Source: Mytilus californianus (lineage: Eukaryota; Mollusca; Bivalvia; Mytilida; Mytilidae). Taken from it: 64,000 nt of DNA. The stretch's first letter is position 1. Each line of letters begins with the position of its first letter. Location: the NCBI RefSeq assembly GCF_021869535.1, contig NW_026262668.1:68841558-68905557 (forward strand). Reading direction: 5' to 3'. Of the stretch, positions 1-15,400 are shown piece after piece. A program made the position numbers and the translations under genes. Below the pieces are notes generated by a model. That model was not told where the DNA came from. It saw nothing but the letters and a program-made list of their open reading frames with translations, and searched no databases.

Positions 1-380
1 TAATTAAAGAGAGAATTTCTGGTCGGACAACTGTGTTTCAATAAGAAGTCACGATTTGACATATACCTCCTTCTCTAAGCACGTGCTCTTTTAAATCTTC
101 TACGATTATTTCATTATTGTTTAGTTTTCTTCTAAACTGTTCAATATGCATAGTAAAAGGGATGCATTCTAGTTGTGCAGGAAGTCATTCCAAGCCCGTA
201 TTAGACAGTAACTTGTCCACGAATCGCTATTTACAAAATCTTCAATGAAAAAAGAAACTCAAAATCTGGTAAATAGATATCACAATATCTAGTTCGATGT
301 CCAATCTTCAATAAAAAGTAATTGAATAATATTTTTGATCAACACTATTAGATATTTAGCTATTATAATTTGTATTTCAG

Positions 381-490
381 ATAAGATGAAAGATGTTATG
401 GTAGCCAAAGTTGTACATCAGTGTTCAGAACTATATGCTGATGCTATGAAATTAATGCAGTTGTCTACCTTGAAAGAACTTTGGCCAAAG
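381..490 (+). CDS. PDCD6IP: ALIX exon, Bro1 domain (residues 1-37 of the partial protein)
   Basis: Preceded by a tttcag acceptor and followed by a gtaaca donor. It opens inside an Asp codon whose first base is in the previous, unseen exon, and begins [10 protein letters not shown], matching the human DKMKDAIIAK helix of the Bro1 domain. The exon ends on a complete codon. Confidence 0.94.
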
Positions 491-3400
491 GTAACAATTG
501 TAAAAAAAAAGGGGGTTGGTTGGTTAAAAAACCAAAATAAAATGATTGTATTGATAGTGGAAATGTATCTTCCATGGTATTTAATTACTGCTTATGTTTT
601 TGTTATGACCATATATATTATTAAGACTGTAATGTTATTCATTAGTCACCAACTGCAAAGCATTATTGTCTAATTTTGATAACTGGCTGACCGAGGAAAT
701 GCGATTCTCTAAAATCAATATACAGTAATGCTTCAGAACATATGTTACCACCAAAAAAAATTTGAATAGAGTGACTCTATTAATCTAGTTTACCTTCCTG
801 TTTGACAAGTACGCTGCAGCTTTTACTTGCCCGAAAATGACTTTCACTTGAATGGGGCAATCAGACAACCTTTATATCATGCGCTGTTTTTGTTCCTTAT
901 CTACTAGATGAATATTACTATGTGGAGGGGTTAACTAGTTTTGATGAATACGCCACCTTCCAGCTCAATATCTTGATCAGTTGAATGAGATGAGTTGTTT
1001 AAGCAACTTAATACATATATGTGTGTGAAGTAAACATGACTTTATTTACATGGTCGTTTTTACCTTCCACACACTCTTGATTTTATATCTTACGAGTAAT
1101 GGAGATTTCAACATTTCTGTAAAAATTAGAAAAAAATGTAACTTGGATTACCTCCCCTTGAATTCGTATGTTTAATGTTTTTGTCATATGATAGATTATT
1201 TTTAAAATTAAAAGAACTTTTTATTGTGAAGGAAGAAGTGTATTTCTGAAGATATACATTGTTTTACATTATGCTAAAATATGATAGAAGTAAAGAATTC
1301 CTTAGCAAAATATTTTGTCGATATTGACCATATAAAACATACATAGAAATATTCACTTTGTTATATGATTCTTATGGTGGTTTAATTTATGACAAACGAG
1401 ATGATTTTAAGTTTTTGTTTCATTACATGGGAATGTTCTCATGTATTATAAGATAGTATACATGTATAGTATTGTATTTATGTTAGAAAGAGTAGTAGTA
1501 CAGGAGTAACATAATTTTTAATGGGGATAGTTAGTTGAAAATAAAAGACATTGTTATCCTCATTTAGATTTAAAATTCTTAGTCCAGATTTATATGGGTA
1601 TAATGTTTCCTTAAAATTCAACTTGACCAAAACTCCTGAGTTTTATTGACTGCTTCAACTTCAACAAGGTCTTAAAAATAATTATTTCTTCTATCATTTC
1701 TAATTAATTTGTTATAAAGTATTAACTTAATTATTTCAAACTGTTAAGGGTTTGTTTTGATTCATGTTATAGAATATAGATAGCAAATGCTTGATTCTAT
1801 CAAAACACTTAAGAAAGACTTCATTTACCTTATTTTGTTATTTTCGAAACTTGTATATATAAATTTCAGTCAACATATAATTATAGATTATCGTTGGTTA
1901 TCTCAACGAGAATGGTTTTCTCGCTTGAGCCGGTACGGCGAAAGCAAGAAAAGCAATTGAGTTGAGATGACCAATGATAATCTGTTTATCGCTATTTTAC
2001 CTATGAAGATGTTGTTAATTTCCTTGACAACGGCACGTGTTCCCTTAGTGTCTAGCGATAATTCATATCACTGGACTCCGCTGAGAATGGAAATTATCAG
2101 TCAGCAAGATCAAAGGAAAAATTCGTAAAATAGTGATAATTGGTCATATTGATACATAAATTTTTCATAAGGGTTTGTTGTGATTCATGTTTTAGAATAT
2201 AGACAGCAAATGCTTGATTCAATCAAAATACTTAAGAAAGACTTCATTTACCTTCTTTTGTTATGTTCGAAATTTGTACATATAAATTTCAGTCAACAAA
2301 GCTTGAACACATTAACTTGTGAATTCAATAGTGAAAAGCATGATTGAAGTATTGTCAGTTTAGTCATCGCTAATACATTTCATAGACATCAGGTCTTTAA
2401 GAAACTACACTGAGCTTGTTTAGACAAATAAAATTAACAAAAAATTATTTCACATTGATTGTGTCCCTTTGATTGAAAATTTATTATTGAAAGAAAAACA
2501 ATTCATTCTTTATTTTTTAAGCAAATATTATCATGAAGTAAGTTGATAATTATATTAAATTTCAGCATTTGTAAATACCTCACCAAAAATTATTATATTG
2601 AATAATTTTTTTGCAAAATATTTGTTCTTTATATACCATTTTATCAGCTAATTTTGTTAACATATTATGAGTTGAGTCCTTATGTGCAGCTACGACAAAA
2701 GAGATGATTTTAAGTTTTTGGTATATTACATGAAATTGATTCATGTTTAATGTCACTGTAAATAATACAGCCCAACTGAATAACTTTTACAATTGATTAG
2801 GCTGTTCAAGGAGACATAAATTGTATCAATGATTCAACAGTTTACTGTGCTGTTTGTAACATGTGCAACATTAAAGCTATAACACCTGATTGTCTCTTAT
2901 TGTGTGTCATACTATTATAGAGGTATTCATTTTATTATCAGAACAGGTTGTTTTGATTTCTATAAAAATATCAGAAGTTTTTATAAATTGCAAACACTAT
3001 CATCTAAAGATAATTTGAAATTGATAGTTGTTGTCTCCCTTAGACTGAGAGTAAAACAATTAATCTTCAGGTGAACATTTATTAAATTTCCAAATAGTTT
3101 ACATTTATATTTAACTTCTTGTTGGTCTTGGTACATTTCTGTGTTATTCAAATGTTTTGTTTGGGAAATATCTGTTGGTTTTCGGTATTTATAAAGAGAT
3201 GTTATCTTTATACCAAGGTACCACTTATTATTATACCCCACGCAACAAAGTTGCATATTGTATGATGTTTTTGTCCCGTCTATCCATCAGTCCTGTTCTT
3301 ATCATATCAACTCCTCTGAAACCACACAACAGAATTTCATGACACTTTGTAATAAGGACATACTATGTTGATGTGCATATCGACAGGAAATTATGATTCA

Positions 3401-6400
3401 ATTTTTTTTCTAGGGCTATGTCCCATTTGAATTTAGAATTTTTGCCTTAATATTCTACTGCATCTCCTCTGAAACCACACAACAGAATTTCATGAAACTT
3501 TGTAGTTCATGAGTATATAATATGTAGATGTTTATATCCCACAAGAAATTTTGATCAGTTGACTTTTGTCTTTGAACTTGGGAATCTGGTGAGATTTTGT
3601 TTGCCCAGTGACAATATGGGTGTTTGGGGTATGTGAGCATGCTAACAAAGGTTCTTTCATTGTTGCCAGTTTTGTTCAAATTGTCCATATATTAAGTCCA
3701 AAATCTGTACAGTTACATTTCAACACTTGCACTAATTATTTTAATCTTACTTAAGTTTGCCTCAACCAAATGTTGTGAAACTTATACACATTAAGTTTTA
3801 CCCTTGTCTGTCTGTACATACATCCGTCCGTACGTCCCAAAATTGGTTTCCGTTCTCTAACTTTAGTTTTTCTCAACCAAATGTTATTAAACTTATACCG
3901 GTACACAAGGCTTGTTACCACAAGACACAGATCAAGTTTGAATGTTGGTGGCATCACTTTTACTGTTCTAGAGTTATGCCCCTTTACAAATGGAAAAATT
4001 GCTGAATTTTTTGTTTCAGTTCTCCAACTTTAGTTTGCCTTAACCAAATGTTATGAAACTTATACACAATGCTTATTACCACAAAGCACAGATCAAGTTT
4101 GAATTTTGGTGGCGTCACTTTTACCGTTCTAGAGTTATGCCCCTTTACCAATGGAAAAATTGCTGAATTTTTTGTTTCAGTTCTCCAACTTGAGTTTGGC
4201 TCAACCAAATGTTATGAAACTTATACACAATGCTTATTACCACAAAACACAGATCAAGTTTGAATTTTGGTGGCATCACTTTTACCGTTCTATAGTTATG
4301 CCCCTTTAAAATTGGAAAAATTGCTAAATTTTTCATTTCCGTTCTCTTACTTAAGTTTGCTCAACCAAATGTTGTGAAACTTATACACAATGCTTATTAC
4401 CACAAAACACAGATCAAGTTTGAATTTTGGTGGAGTCGCTTTAACTGTTCTAGAGTTATGCCCCTTTACAAATGGAAAAATAGCTGAGTTTTTCCTTTCC
4501 ATTCTCTAACTTACGTTTGCCTCAACCAAATTTTATGAAACTTATACACAATACTAATTACTACAAAACTCAGATCAGTAACAAATTTGGGTAGCGTCAC
4601 TTTAACCGTTCTTTAGCTATGTCCCTTTATAACTTTATATGATATGCAAGTGGGGGCATCATCTGTGTCCCATGGACACATTCCCCATTTATTTCTTTTC
4701 TCAGATTTGTATTTAAAAGCCTGAATTTGATACATCAGACCCTTACATGAAATAATGAATTGTTTTGCCCTTAGCGAAGAAAAAAGACAATAAAGAAGGT
4801 ATTATGAATTAACTGCATTGATCATTAATTTATTTGCAGGAATGGATTCCTACAGTTGTCATGAAACAAGCAGCATTCCATGCAATGGCAGAATTTTATC
4901 AGAGTTGTGTCTGTAAAGAGGCAAGAAGTTATGGAGAACAAATAGCAAGACTTCAGGTATTGAAAAATAATTGATTAAGTTTCTTCCTAAAAAAAACATA
5001 TTGGTTACATAGAATGGAGAATGGAAACAGGGAATGTGTCAAAGAGACAACAACCCGATCAAAGAGCAATAAAAAGACAGCCCAAGTTGTATGAAACTTT
5101 ATTTTTTTATTTTGAAAACTGGAAAGAGAAAATCTGACAGTGGTAGAAATGCTCAAAATGTAAAGATCTACCTTTCTGTACCCAAATTTATTGCAAATAT
5201 TACCAATTTTAGTGTTATTGCAATTTTTTTTTTTTGAAAACTATAATGAATAAAAAGAACTGTAAACAGCAAAAATGTATATGATTAAGATCTACCAAAA
5301 TGCCAATTGAATGAAAACCATCAATTTACTCCCTATAGGATGTATTGCCCTTAAATGATAATTTTGACCAATTTCAGCATTTTTGTCTGTTATTTTTGAA
5401 ATGCTAATAGATAAGACAGAAACTGTAAATAGTGAAAAGGATTATCATAAACAAAGCAAGATATACAAATAAATCTGACACATATAAGTACTGAATTATT
5501 CCCCTGAAATGAATTATTTTTACTCATTATTTGCAATGAGTAAATCTACACATCTGAAGCTACTATAGCAATTTAAACCAAGCTTGGTATGAATGATTTT
5601 TAGTGTATGTCAGATATTTGACTGAGATTTATCTAACAGTATTGTTTTATTGGTGACCATGTTTTATTTGTCATTGCTTTGTTACATTCTTATAGAATAC
5701 TATTTAGGATACTGTGGATTCACTTATTTTGGTGGGTACCAATTTTCGTGAATTGAGGAAAAAATGCATTTTTGTATATATTTGATTTTTCATGGTTTTT
5801 AAAAAGTCTGCATACTAGCTTATAGAAAATTTATACTTTGTTGAACATCTGAATTCTTGGTTCACCTATCTGTACCCACGAAATCTTCGTAAACATGGTA
5901 TCCCAGGAATGATAATGAATCCATAGTATTGTAGAAATGAGACATTCTTTCATAGATGATTTATTAATTAAAATTCTATTTTTAGCATGCCAATGATTTA
6001 ATGGCTGCATCAAGTCAGAGGGGAGGAACAACTTTCAATTTTAGGAATGAACAAGGAAGAATCCAGAGAGAGTTGCAGTCTGCAAAGAAAGACAATGATT
6101 TTATTTATCATGATAAAGTTCCTGATGTGAAAACATTAGATCCAATTGGGAAAGCACAAATTGCTAAGCCTTCACCACTTCCTACAAAAGAGTTTAGTGA
6201 TAAATTTCAAGGTATCAACCTAAAATTGTGATATTTCTTAATTTCAATACCTCGGAAATATTATCATGCAAAAAAATGTAAAACATGAATTGAATATTTT
6301 AAAGTTTTCATAGTTCAAATTGCAACTAGACATAACAAAGATTGTTTTGAAGCGCCATTATACTATAACTCAACATTTTTCAATTTATTCACGATTAAAG

Positions 6401-9400
6401 CAAAAACCAGCAGATCATTAGTTCCCATCTGGAAAAGTAAAGTATGAACATATTCTTAATTGAACCTTAAACATATTCTTAATTGAACCTTAAGAAACAC
6501 AATTATAGAAAATCATAATTTTCAATTTCTTTATTGAGATCATTAAAATGGTGACATTTGTATAAAGCAGTTTGAATTACTGTAGCTTGATTAAGAAAAT
6601 CAGGGATATAAAGTAAATTTGCATAGAATTTTTACCATGAAATTTCAGTGTTTATGTCATATTATTTTGATTTAGAATATTTTCATACTTACGAATCAGC
6701 TTAAGAATGTTTTGTGTTGAAATTTAGAACTCGTACAGACATGACAGAAAACAACTGTTTAAACCATAATGAAAAATAAAAAAACAATTGATATATAACT
6801 TTAGACAGACAAACCAAAAAAGTAGGATTTACTAGTTTATATTGTTACCATTTGTTACTATCCTTTATTTTTATCAATGACTGAGTAAAAATTAAAAAAA
6901 AAAAAACAATATGAAATAGCTTTGATGTATACTTGTATTTTTAGAATTATCACATGTTTTCAGATTTGTTTTCAAAATTGGTTCCAATACCTGTATACGA
7001 TGCCCTTAATGCATTTGAGAACAGGAGGAACACAATCATAAGTGGGGAAATAGGTCGCCTTAGAGAAGCGTCAACTTTAATGAATAGGTTAGTTTTAAGT
7101 TAAGTTACAGATACTTTGTGTATTTTATTAAGCTTCATTTAAAACACGAAAGCTTCTTTTTATAATTTTATTGGGGAGTAAAAGCTTTGAAAGAAGAACA
7201 TTTTGTAAGAAGTGCAGAAGGGCTGCATTTTAAAAATGTATGCATGATTAACACTTTTACAACCTATAAAATTATAAAATGCAGATACCTTATGTTACAA
7301 AGTCTCGTCTTTCATGTGTCCATTGTCCTTGCCTTCACTTTCATGGTTCAGCAACTGCTTGAAAAAAAAAAAGTTTTTGTCATGTGATTTTTCACGTATT
7401 ATGAGTAATAGGATAACTGTATTTGGTAAATGTGAAAACTCCTTAAAATAATGTGTAGAATACATAGAATATTATAAAAATATATATATATATTGAGATC
7501 CTATAATTTCCAAAACACTTAAAATGAGGTGCCTCAAAAAGAGTAAGAAGTAATATCCTATTTCCTTAATGATGTACTTAGGTGAAATTAAAAAAATCTA
7601 GATTTTAAAATTGATACTATAAGTCAGAAGAGCATTAGTTAAGAACAAAATAAGCTAAAAATAATAAGAGGTTATGGAGCTCCTTTTCGAGATATTTATT
7701 TTTTTTTTAAATGGCAGATTAAGGCTGACTCAGACTTTTACCTTATATTTGCATTGGTATTATTTGGGTCTCAAATTGAAAGAAAAGAAATCTAGAATCT
7801 GCTGAATTTTGGTAAATGACCTTTTATGAGCTATTGAAGTCTTATATGAAAAGAAAATGGGTGTTATGGAGCAAAATATTTTACCCTGTATCGTAGGAAA
7901 AAAAACAAGGAGTCCGAACATTTGACAAAAATTCCTAAACCTCACCTAAGTATATCCTTAAAGCTGAACAAGGTAGAATATAGTTATTGCCTTTTTTTTT
8001 TTTACAGTGTGTTAGCTTCATTAAATCTACCAGCAGCATTAGAGGATGTGTCTGGCAGTAACAAAGTTCCTCAATCTGTCTTAGATAAGGCCAAACAAGT
8101 ACAAGACCAGGGAGGAATGCAACATCTAGACAAGTTAATTAATGATTTACCAGAATTGTTGTGTAGAAATAGAGAAATCTTAGATGATGTGAGTAAGACC
8201 CATTATGAACTTTGCAAGAGAGGTGCCTGTCTTAGAAGGCACCTATGTTTAGAAAATCACTGTTTTATACCTGCCTTAGAAGGCACCTACGTTTAGAAAA
8301 TCACTGTCTATAAAAGGCACCAAGATCATTTCATTAACCTGACTAATGTTTTCTCCTTTAGTCATCCTACCTTTGTACAACCTATTGAGAAAAAAGACTG
8401 CCTTTTCTGAATTTATTTTACCAAATGTATGATTTAGCATTTTTATCAGAAATGATAACATACACAATACTAGCATACAATGATATTGTTGTTTACTTCA
8501 GTTTCTACTGCTCTATTTGATGATTTGTTTATGAACATTAAACTTCTATGTACATTTGTATCCTTTAGTTTTGTGTTTTCTTTTGTTTTTTTGGTAAGAG
8601 TAAATGGGGTGGGGGTCATAATAAGAAAACATACAAGTATCTCAAAAACATTATGATCTGTAACCCAGATTTTTATAAAATTTTGCAGTCAACTTCAGCA
8701 TGTTAATCTTTAAACTAAAAATTAAAAAAATAATGCATTTATCTCTTTTATTTTCTATTTAAAAATAGTATTGAATAATTACTTACAGGAAGTTGTACAT
8801 TTCTATAGCATGCACGTAGCATTGATGAAATTTTTTTCTAAAATCATCAAATCTCTAACATAGATTCATAGTTTTTTCTTATAAATTGAAATGTTGCTGA
8901 TATATATAAGTTTTTGTTTGATTGATATAAAATAATCATGCATCATGGACTTCAGTTTTGATGTAGTAACCAATTTGTTGAGGCGTTGGTAGTGGAAAAA
9001 GCTTTTGTAATTTAACAGTGCAACGGCATTACACTTATTTCAAAGTTTATTTTTGTATTTTTTACCAAGAACACCAATTTGACCGATGTTATACCCCCAA
9101 AAACCAAGTTGGTGACTCTACGAGTATTTTACATCATTCAAATGGTCATTTATCTTGCAACAACATATTGATTCTTTAATAAAAAATCTATGGTCCAGGT
9201 TATGAGAGGAGTTTTTAAAGATATTGATAATTCAGATAATGTTGAACACATCTATCCCATTGAACCTGAGATAAAGGATACAACAGATACAATTAAGTCT
9301 GCCTCATATCTTGACTTACATCTAGAAATTGACAATGAGGGTCAATTAAACAAAACTTTTCCACAAAAGAGATGATTTCAGCTTCCCAATTGTGAACTTT

Positions 9401-12400
9401 CCATTTCCATTCCAGCAGCGCCTTTATATGGAGTATATATCTCCCAGTTGAAACGATATTCCAGGGCTTGCATTTCCTATCATGATTTCCTTGATAGAGG
9501 GCTGCTGCTCACAAGGAAGCTATTAAACCAATAGTTCCAAGTAGTGAAGTTGAAATCATTCCTTCGAAAATTTTACAGACACCATCACATGTTGGTTGAC
9601 CATTATAGAATATCTGTTTCACAGATGACGACGGATATGTTTCAATTGTCGTAACCACAATTCCGTCCTCTTTTCCCCGAATGTGACCTACCAAATTAGA
9701 CTTATCACTGAGTTTGTACTTACATGAGCAACACAACAGGTGCCATATATGGAGCAGGATCTGCTTTCCCTTCTGGAGCACCTGAGATCACCCCTGGTTT
9801 ATGAAGGGGTTCTAGTTGCTCAGTCTTTAGTTTTCTATGTTGTGTCTTGTGTACAGTTGTTTGTCTTTTGGTCTTTTTCTTTTTTTGCCATGGCATTGTC
9901 AGTTTATTTTCTACTTATGAGTTTGAATGTCCCTTTGGTATCTTTCGCCTCTCTTTTAAGTAATTTCTTCACAGATTTTAAACATTGCATTCTTAACAAC
10001 AGTTGCCTATTTTAAGGATTTTCATTAACTGATGTTTAAGCAAGTATCACAATTAAATGAATTATTTTTCTATTTTCTTTAGAGTACAACATGTCCAAGT
10101 TGTATGCAAAATCTTACTAAAATCTATGCCATAGCCCATTTACTTTCCTTGATCTTCAATGATATTTTGTTATTTCAGTGCATCAAACAACTAGACGATG
10201 AAGAACAGTCAGATAAACAGTTAAGAGAACAGTTTAAAGAAAGATGGAGCAGGACTCCATCAGACAAATTAACTAAACCAATGAGAGATGAATGTATGAA
10301 ATACAAACATATATTAGATACTGCCATTGGAGCTGACAGAGTTGTACAACAGAAATATTCTGCGCATAAGAGTGCGATTGCTTTGTTATCTAAACCCTCA
10401 GTAAGTTGAAGTCATCTGTTGATTTATAAGAAGTAAAATTTCTTTAAAAAAATAAGAAGATGTGTATGATTGCCAATGAGACAACTATCCAACAGAGACC
10501 AAATGATGTAGATTAAGGCAACTATAGGTCACATTACAGCCAACAATGAGCATAACCCAAACTGTATAGTAAACTTCAAAAAGCCCTGACATGACAAAAT
10601 GTAAAACAACAAATGGCCTGATTTATGTACAAAACAATAATCCACTTCATTTGAACATTGGTGGATAGTTGTCTCATTGGCAACAATACCACATCTCCTT
10701 ATTTTTATGATAAATGGAGAACAAGTATGATTGCCAGCAACCTATAACAACCATTGAATTACAGGCTCCTGACTTGGAACAGGCACATATATATATTGAA
10801 TCATAGTATAATGGGTCAAAATTGAGGGGTACATAAGGTAAATGCCAACAATGCATATCAACTTGACAGACATGGACTAGTCACCATACTCTCCAGCTAT
10901 TGGCAAGCACCTTCACTGTACAACAGGTTGTAAATTGCCTCAAGTATAGACAAATATGAAACAATTCGAACAAGAAAAATAACGGCCTGATTGATGTACA
11001 AAACAATAAAAGAAAAACAAATATGATAAACAGCGACAAACGACAACCACAGAATTACAGGCTACATGATGCTGTTGTCTCTTGTACATCCAATATTCTT
11101 CAATCAATTATATCAAGGGTCTTATAACAAAGGACCGAAACACATGTGATTTAGATTTAACTGGTATTAAAATAATTATTGTATACATGCTGTATAACAT
11201 GGGTTAAGTTTGAAGCCTTTTTAGCTCACCTGTCCCAAAGGGCCAAGTGAGCTTTTCTCATCACTTGGCGTCCATCGTCCGTAAACTTTTACAAAAATCT
11301 TCTCTGAAACTACTGGGCCAAATTTGACCAAACTTGGCCACAATCATCATTGGGGTATCTAGTTTGAAAAATGTGTCCGATGACCAGGCCAACCAACCAA
11401 GATGGCCGCCATGGCTAAAAATAGAACATAGGGGTAAAATGTAGATTTTGGCTTATATCTCTGAAACCAAAGCATTTAGAGCAAATCTGACATGGGGTAA
11501 AATTGTTTATCAGGTCAAGATCTATCTGCTCTGAAATTTTCAGATGAATCTGACAACCCGTTGTTGGGTTGCTGCCCCTGAATTGGTAATTTTAAGGAAA
11601 TTTTGCCGTTTTTGGTTATTCTCTTGAATAATATTATAGATAGAGATAAACTGTAAACAGCAATAATGTTCAGCAAAGTAAGATCTACAAATAAGTCAAC
11701 TTGACTAAAATGGTCAGTTGACCCCTTAAGGAGTTATTGCCATTTATAGTCAATTTTTAACCATTTTTCGTAAATTTTTGTAATCTTTTACAAAAATCTT
11801 CTCCTATGAAACTACTAAGACAAATTTAACCAGACTTGTCCACAATCATCATTAGGGTATCTAGTTTAAAAAATGTGTTCGATGACCCTTCCCGCGAACC
11901 AAGATGGCCGACATGGCTAAAAAATAGTACATAGGGTAAAATGCAGTTTTTGGCTCATATCTCTGAAACCAAAGCATTTAGAGCAAATCTGACAGGATAA
12001 AATTGTTCATTAGGTCAAGATCTATCTGCCCTGAAATTTTCAGGCCAATCAGGCAACACGTTGTTGGGTTGCTGCCCCTGAATTGGTAATTTTAAAAAAA
12101 TTTTGCAGCTTTTGGTTATTATCTTGAATATTATTATAGATAGAGATAAACTGTAAACAGCAATAATGTACAGCAAAGTAAGATCTACAAATAAGTCAAC
12201 ATGACCAAAATTGTCAATTGACCCTTAAGGAGTTATTGCCCTTTATAGTCAATTTTTTACAATTTTCTAAAAATTTTGTAAATTTTTGTAAATTTTTACA
12301 AAATATTTTCCACTGTAACTACCATGACTACTGGGCCAAGTTCATTATAGATAGAGATAATTGTAAGCAGCAAGAATGTTCAGTAAAGTAAGATCTACAA

Positions 12401-15400
12401 ACACATCACCATCACCAAAACACAATTTTGTCATGAATCCATCTGTGTCCTTTGTTTAATATGCACATAGACCAAGGTGAGCGACACAGGCTCTTTAGAG
12501 CCTCTAGTTTTGCTTTACTTGTGTCAGAAATTTACCACCTTTTGTTGCCATCCAGTCCATTTCCACAATTAACATAGTCTGAGATGTGATATATAAGTAA
12601 ATTGCATTTATTAAAAGATAAAAGTTTAAATTTGATTCAATTGTTTTACTGCTGTGTAGGCTGAAATAGAGAAAGGATTACCAAGTGCTGGGTCATCTGG
12701 TGGACTGCAGAATAATAGTGCTGTACAACAACTGAAAAAAATGATGGAAGATGTCGCCACAATCAAGGCAGAAAGGGAGGTTATAGAAACACAAATCAAA
12801 GATGTTACATTTGATATGTGTAAGTATATGATATTAAAAACCATGATGACAATAATGGTAGGACAAAGATTTGTTCTAATAATAGCCCTTGCAAACAAGG
12901 AAAAATTGGTGCTTTCTTTCAAGGATAAAAGTTCCAATATGTCTCTTTTTATATCATCAGGTGACAAAATTGTTGTTTGTGTTTTTTCTGGTACCCTTAA
13001 AATTGTTATGATGACAAAATATCAAAATTGGTCATTGTCACAATCAAATGCTTTCAGGTTATCACTTGGAAACTGAAGCCCCCAGGTCCTTAAAGGACCG
13101 CGGGCCCGCGATGTATAATTTTTTACCGTGGTGGTATCGTTCTTACTGTGATGTATAATTTTCTCCGTGGTGCTAAAATTTTCAGTTAAAAAATTGTAAA
13201 TCAGTAAAGTTTTAAACGACTTGTTAAATATTTTCCGTGCTGTATAAAATTCCAGGTGAAATTTGACCAGTTCAAACCAGTTCAACACAGATTGTTTACA
13301 CCACGTGATTGATTTACCTTATGAGGTTAACCTTGTTGATTGGATTTAATCGATGTAATTAACACTTGTAACATGATTCTTTTGTGTTTTAATAAAGAGT
13401 TCATAACTTTATGATCACAGATAACTATTATATGGCTTCACTCTCCACCTAAGCACTGACCTGTGACAAGTCGGCAAATACTTTGTACACAAACAGTGTC
13501 GACCCGATAGGTACATTTTTTGTACATCATAATGGTGGCTCATTACGTATAATGGACAATTACACATTTCCCAATTCTTATATTATAGTATTATATGTCT
13601 CTGATTAAACCATGGCCAATATTATCTTTAATTATGACATAGTTATTGCATGATAGTCAGGTTTCAAACTGTAGTATCTGTCTGTACATATCACATGACC
13701 CAGTTAGTTCACGTAGAATATTCAAGTTTATTTACAATTAATTGCAATCTATTATATTTTATAAATAAAATACATGACTGTACCTTCAAACTGGATATCT
13801 ATATCCATAATTAATGAATAACAGAAGTAATCTTGCAAATTTTATCCATAAGCACAAGTTAAGTCTATTTATATCTACTTCCTGTCATTTAGGCGGGAAA
13901 ATAGGGAGACTTAGTTGTTGACATTGAATATGGTTACTTATAGATCTATAGACCAAAGATAAATTTATAGATTTAGGAATTCTTTTTAAATGGTTCATGA
14001 CAAATAAAGATTTAGATTTTAGGGCAGTATTAAGTCTGTATCTATGTTTGATTATCACCAAAGACAAGAAAGGTTAATATTTACATGAAATCTATGGCAA
14101 AATGTTCTAAAATTTATGAAAAATTTCTTTTTATTAAAATCTAAGATAGAAACTGGTTCAAATAATAAAACAATATTTGCAATTGTTCTTGTTAATTTTA
14201 TATCTTCTTATGACAGGAATCCTTTCACATACAACAAGTTTTTTTCTAGAAACTAGAAAGTTTTTTAAATTGAACATTATTGTTCTCTTTTGAATATTTT
14301 ATTTTTATTGATTTTGGATTTTATAAAAGATTTAATTACTTTAAATTCAGATGAATATTTTATTATGAATCATAATTTATTTATTTTAAAAAAATATTAA
14401 AGTACCGGTATACAAATTGTTTTTTGATTTACTTCTTTTTTACCAATAATTTTCTGAATCAATGTCTACATAACACAGTACCACAGTATTAAAACAAAAC
14501 AAGAGACATAAAAACTACAGTAACTAGAGCTACCAGACGCGACACAACTGATTGCATGAAATATTTCACCAAGAAGTCCACACGCTTTACCCTGGTGCTG
14601 TCCAAAAATCCTGGGGAGAACACTGGCCCCTGAGATTAACCTTAGCACCAAAGTTACCTTCCGTCTTTTCTGGTTCACTTGTGAAATTTAATGGTATAAT
14701 GGTAAATATTCTTCAATCTAAAAACCAATAAATTTTGATTTATTTACTGTGGATTTCCATGGGTTTTGGTGTTTTCTTTTGTTCATGCATGTGTGTCTGA
14801 TTTCTGCTCAATACATCTTGTTTAAAAACTAACTATAAAACAAAAATATCTAAGAAGATTAAAAAATGTTTAGAACTTGATATCCTTAAAAACATCAAGA
14901 TTCCTTAGCTCCAAAAAGAAAAAATGGGGGACAAAACTTGACTGATGTTTTTATTGACAGATTTTTATTCCTGCACAGCCCATGCTGTGTATTGTTGGTT
15001 ACCAGTGGTTAAAACTTGATTTCTAGAAAGACTTTTCCTATCTATTTATAGTTTTAGTGGGATATATGTTGTTGGTATTATAAAAATTTCATAGTTTGGA
15101 TTTCAAATACTTTTTTACAATTTTATAACTTAATTTGTTTTATTTGGAGAAAAAGTTCAATTTTATTTCTTCCTAACTTACTTGAATTTCTTTCAGCAAG
15201 CAAGTTTTTCAGTGCAATGGCTTCAGATGGTTTAATAGATGAAGAATCTATATCTGTTGGAGAACTTGACAGAATGTATGGTCCACTGAGGGAACAAGTG
15301 AATGATAGTATACAGAGACAAGAAATGTTAATGGGAAGAGTGCAGGTAGGTTGAATAAAATAGTTATTACTGGTAATTAATTGCTTAGTTATTTTGGCAA

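Noticed and set aside
3751-4336. Overlapping ORFs on both strands with similar peptides ([12 protein letters not shown] and relatives), also at 17.1-17.5 and 19.3 kb
   Set aside because: They follow the ~160-bp repeat units exactly; the similarity is that of the DNA repeat, with no gene-like start or conservation pattern.
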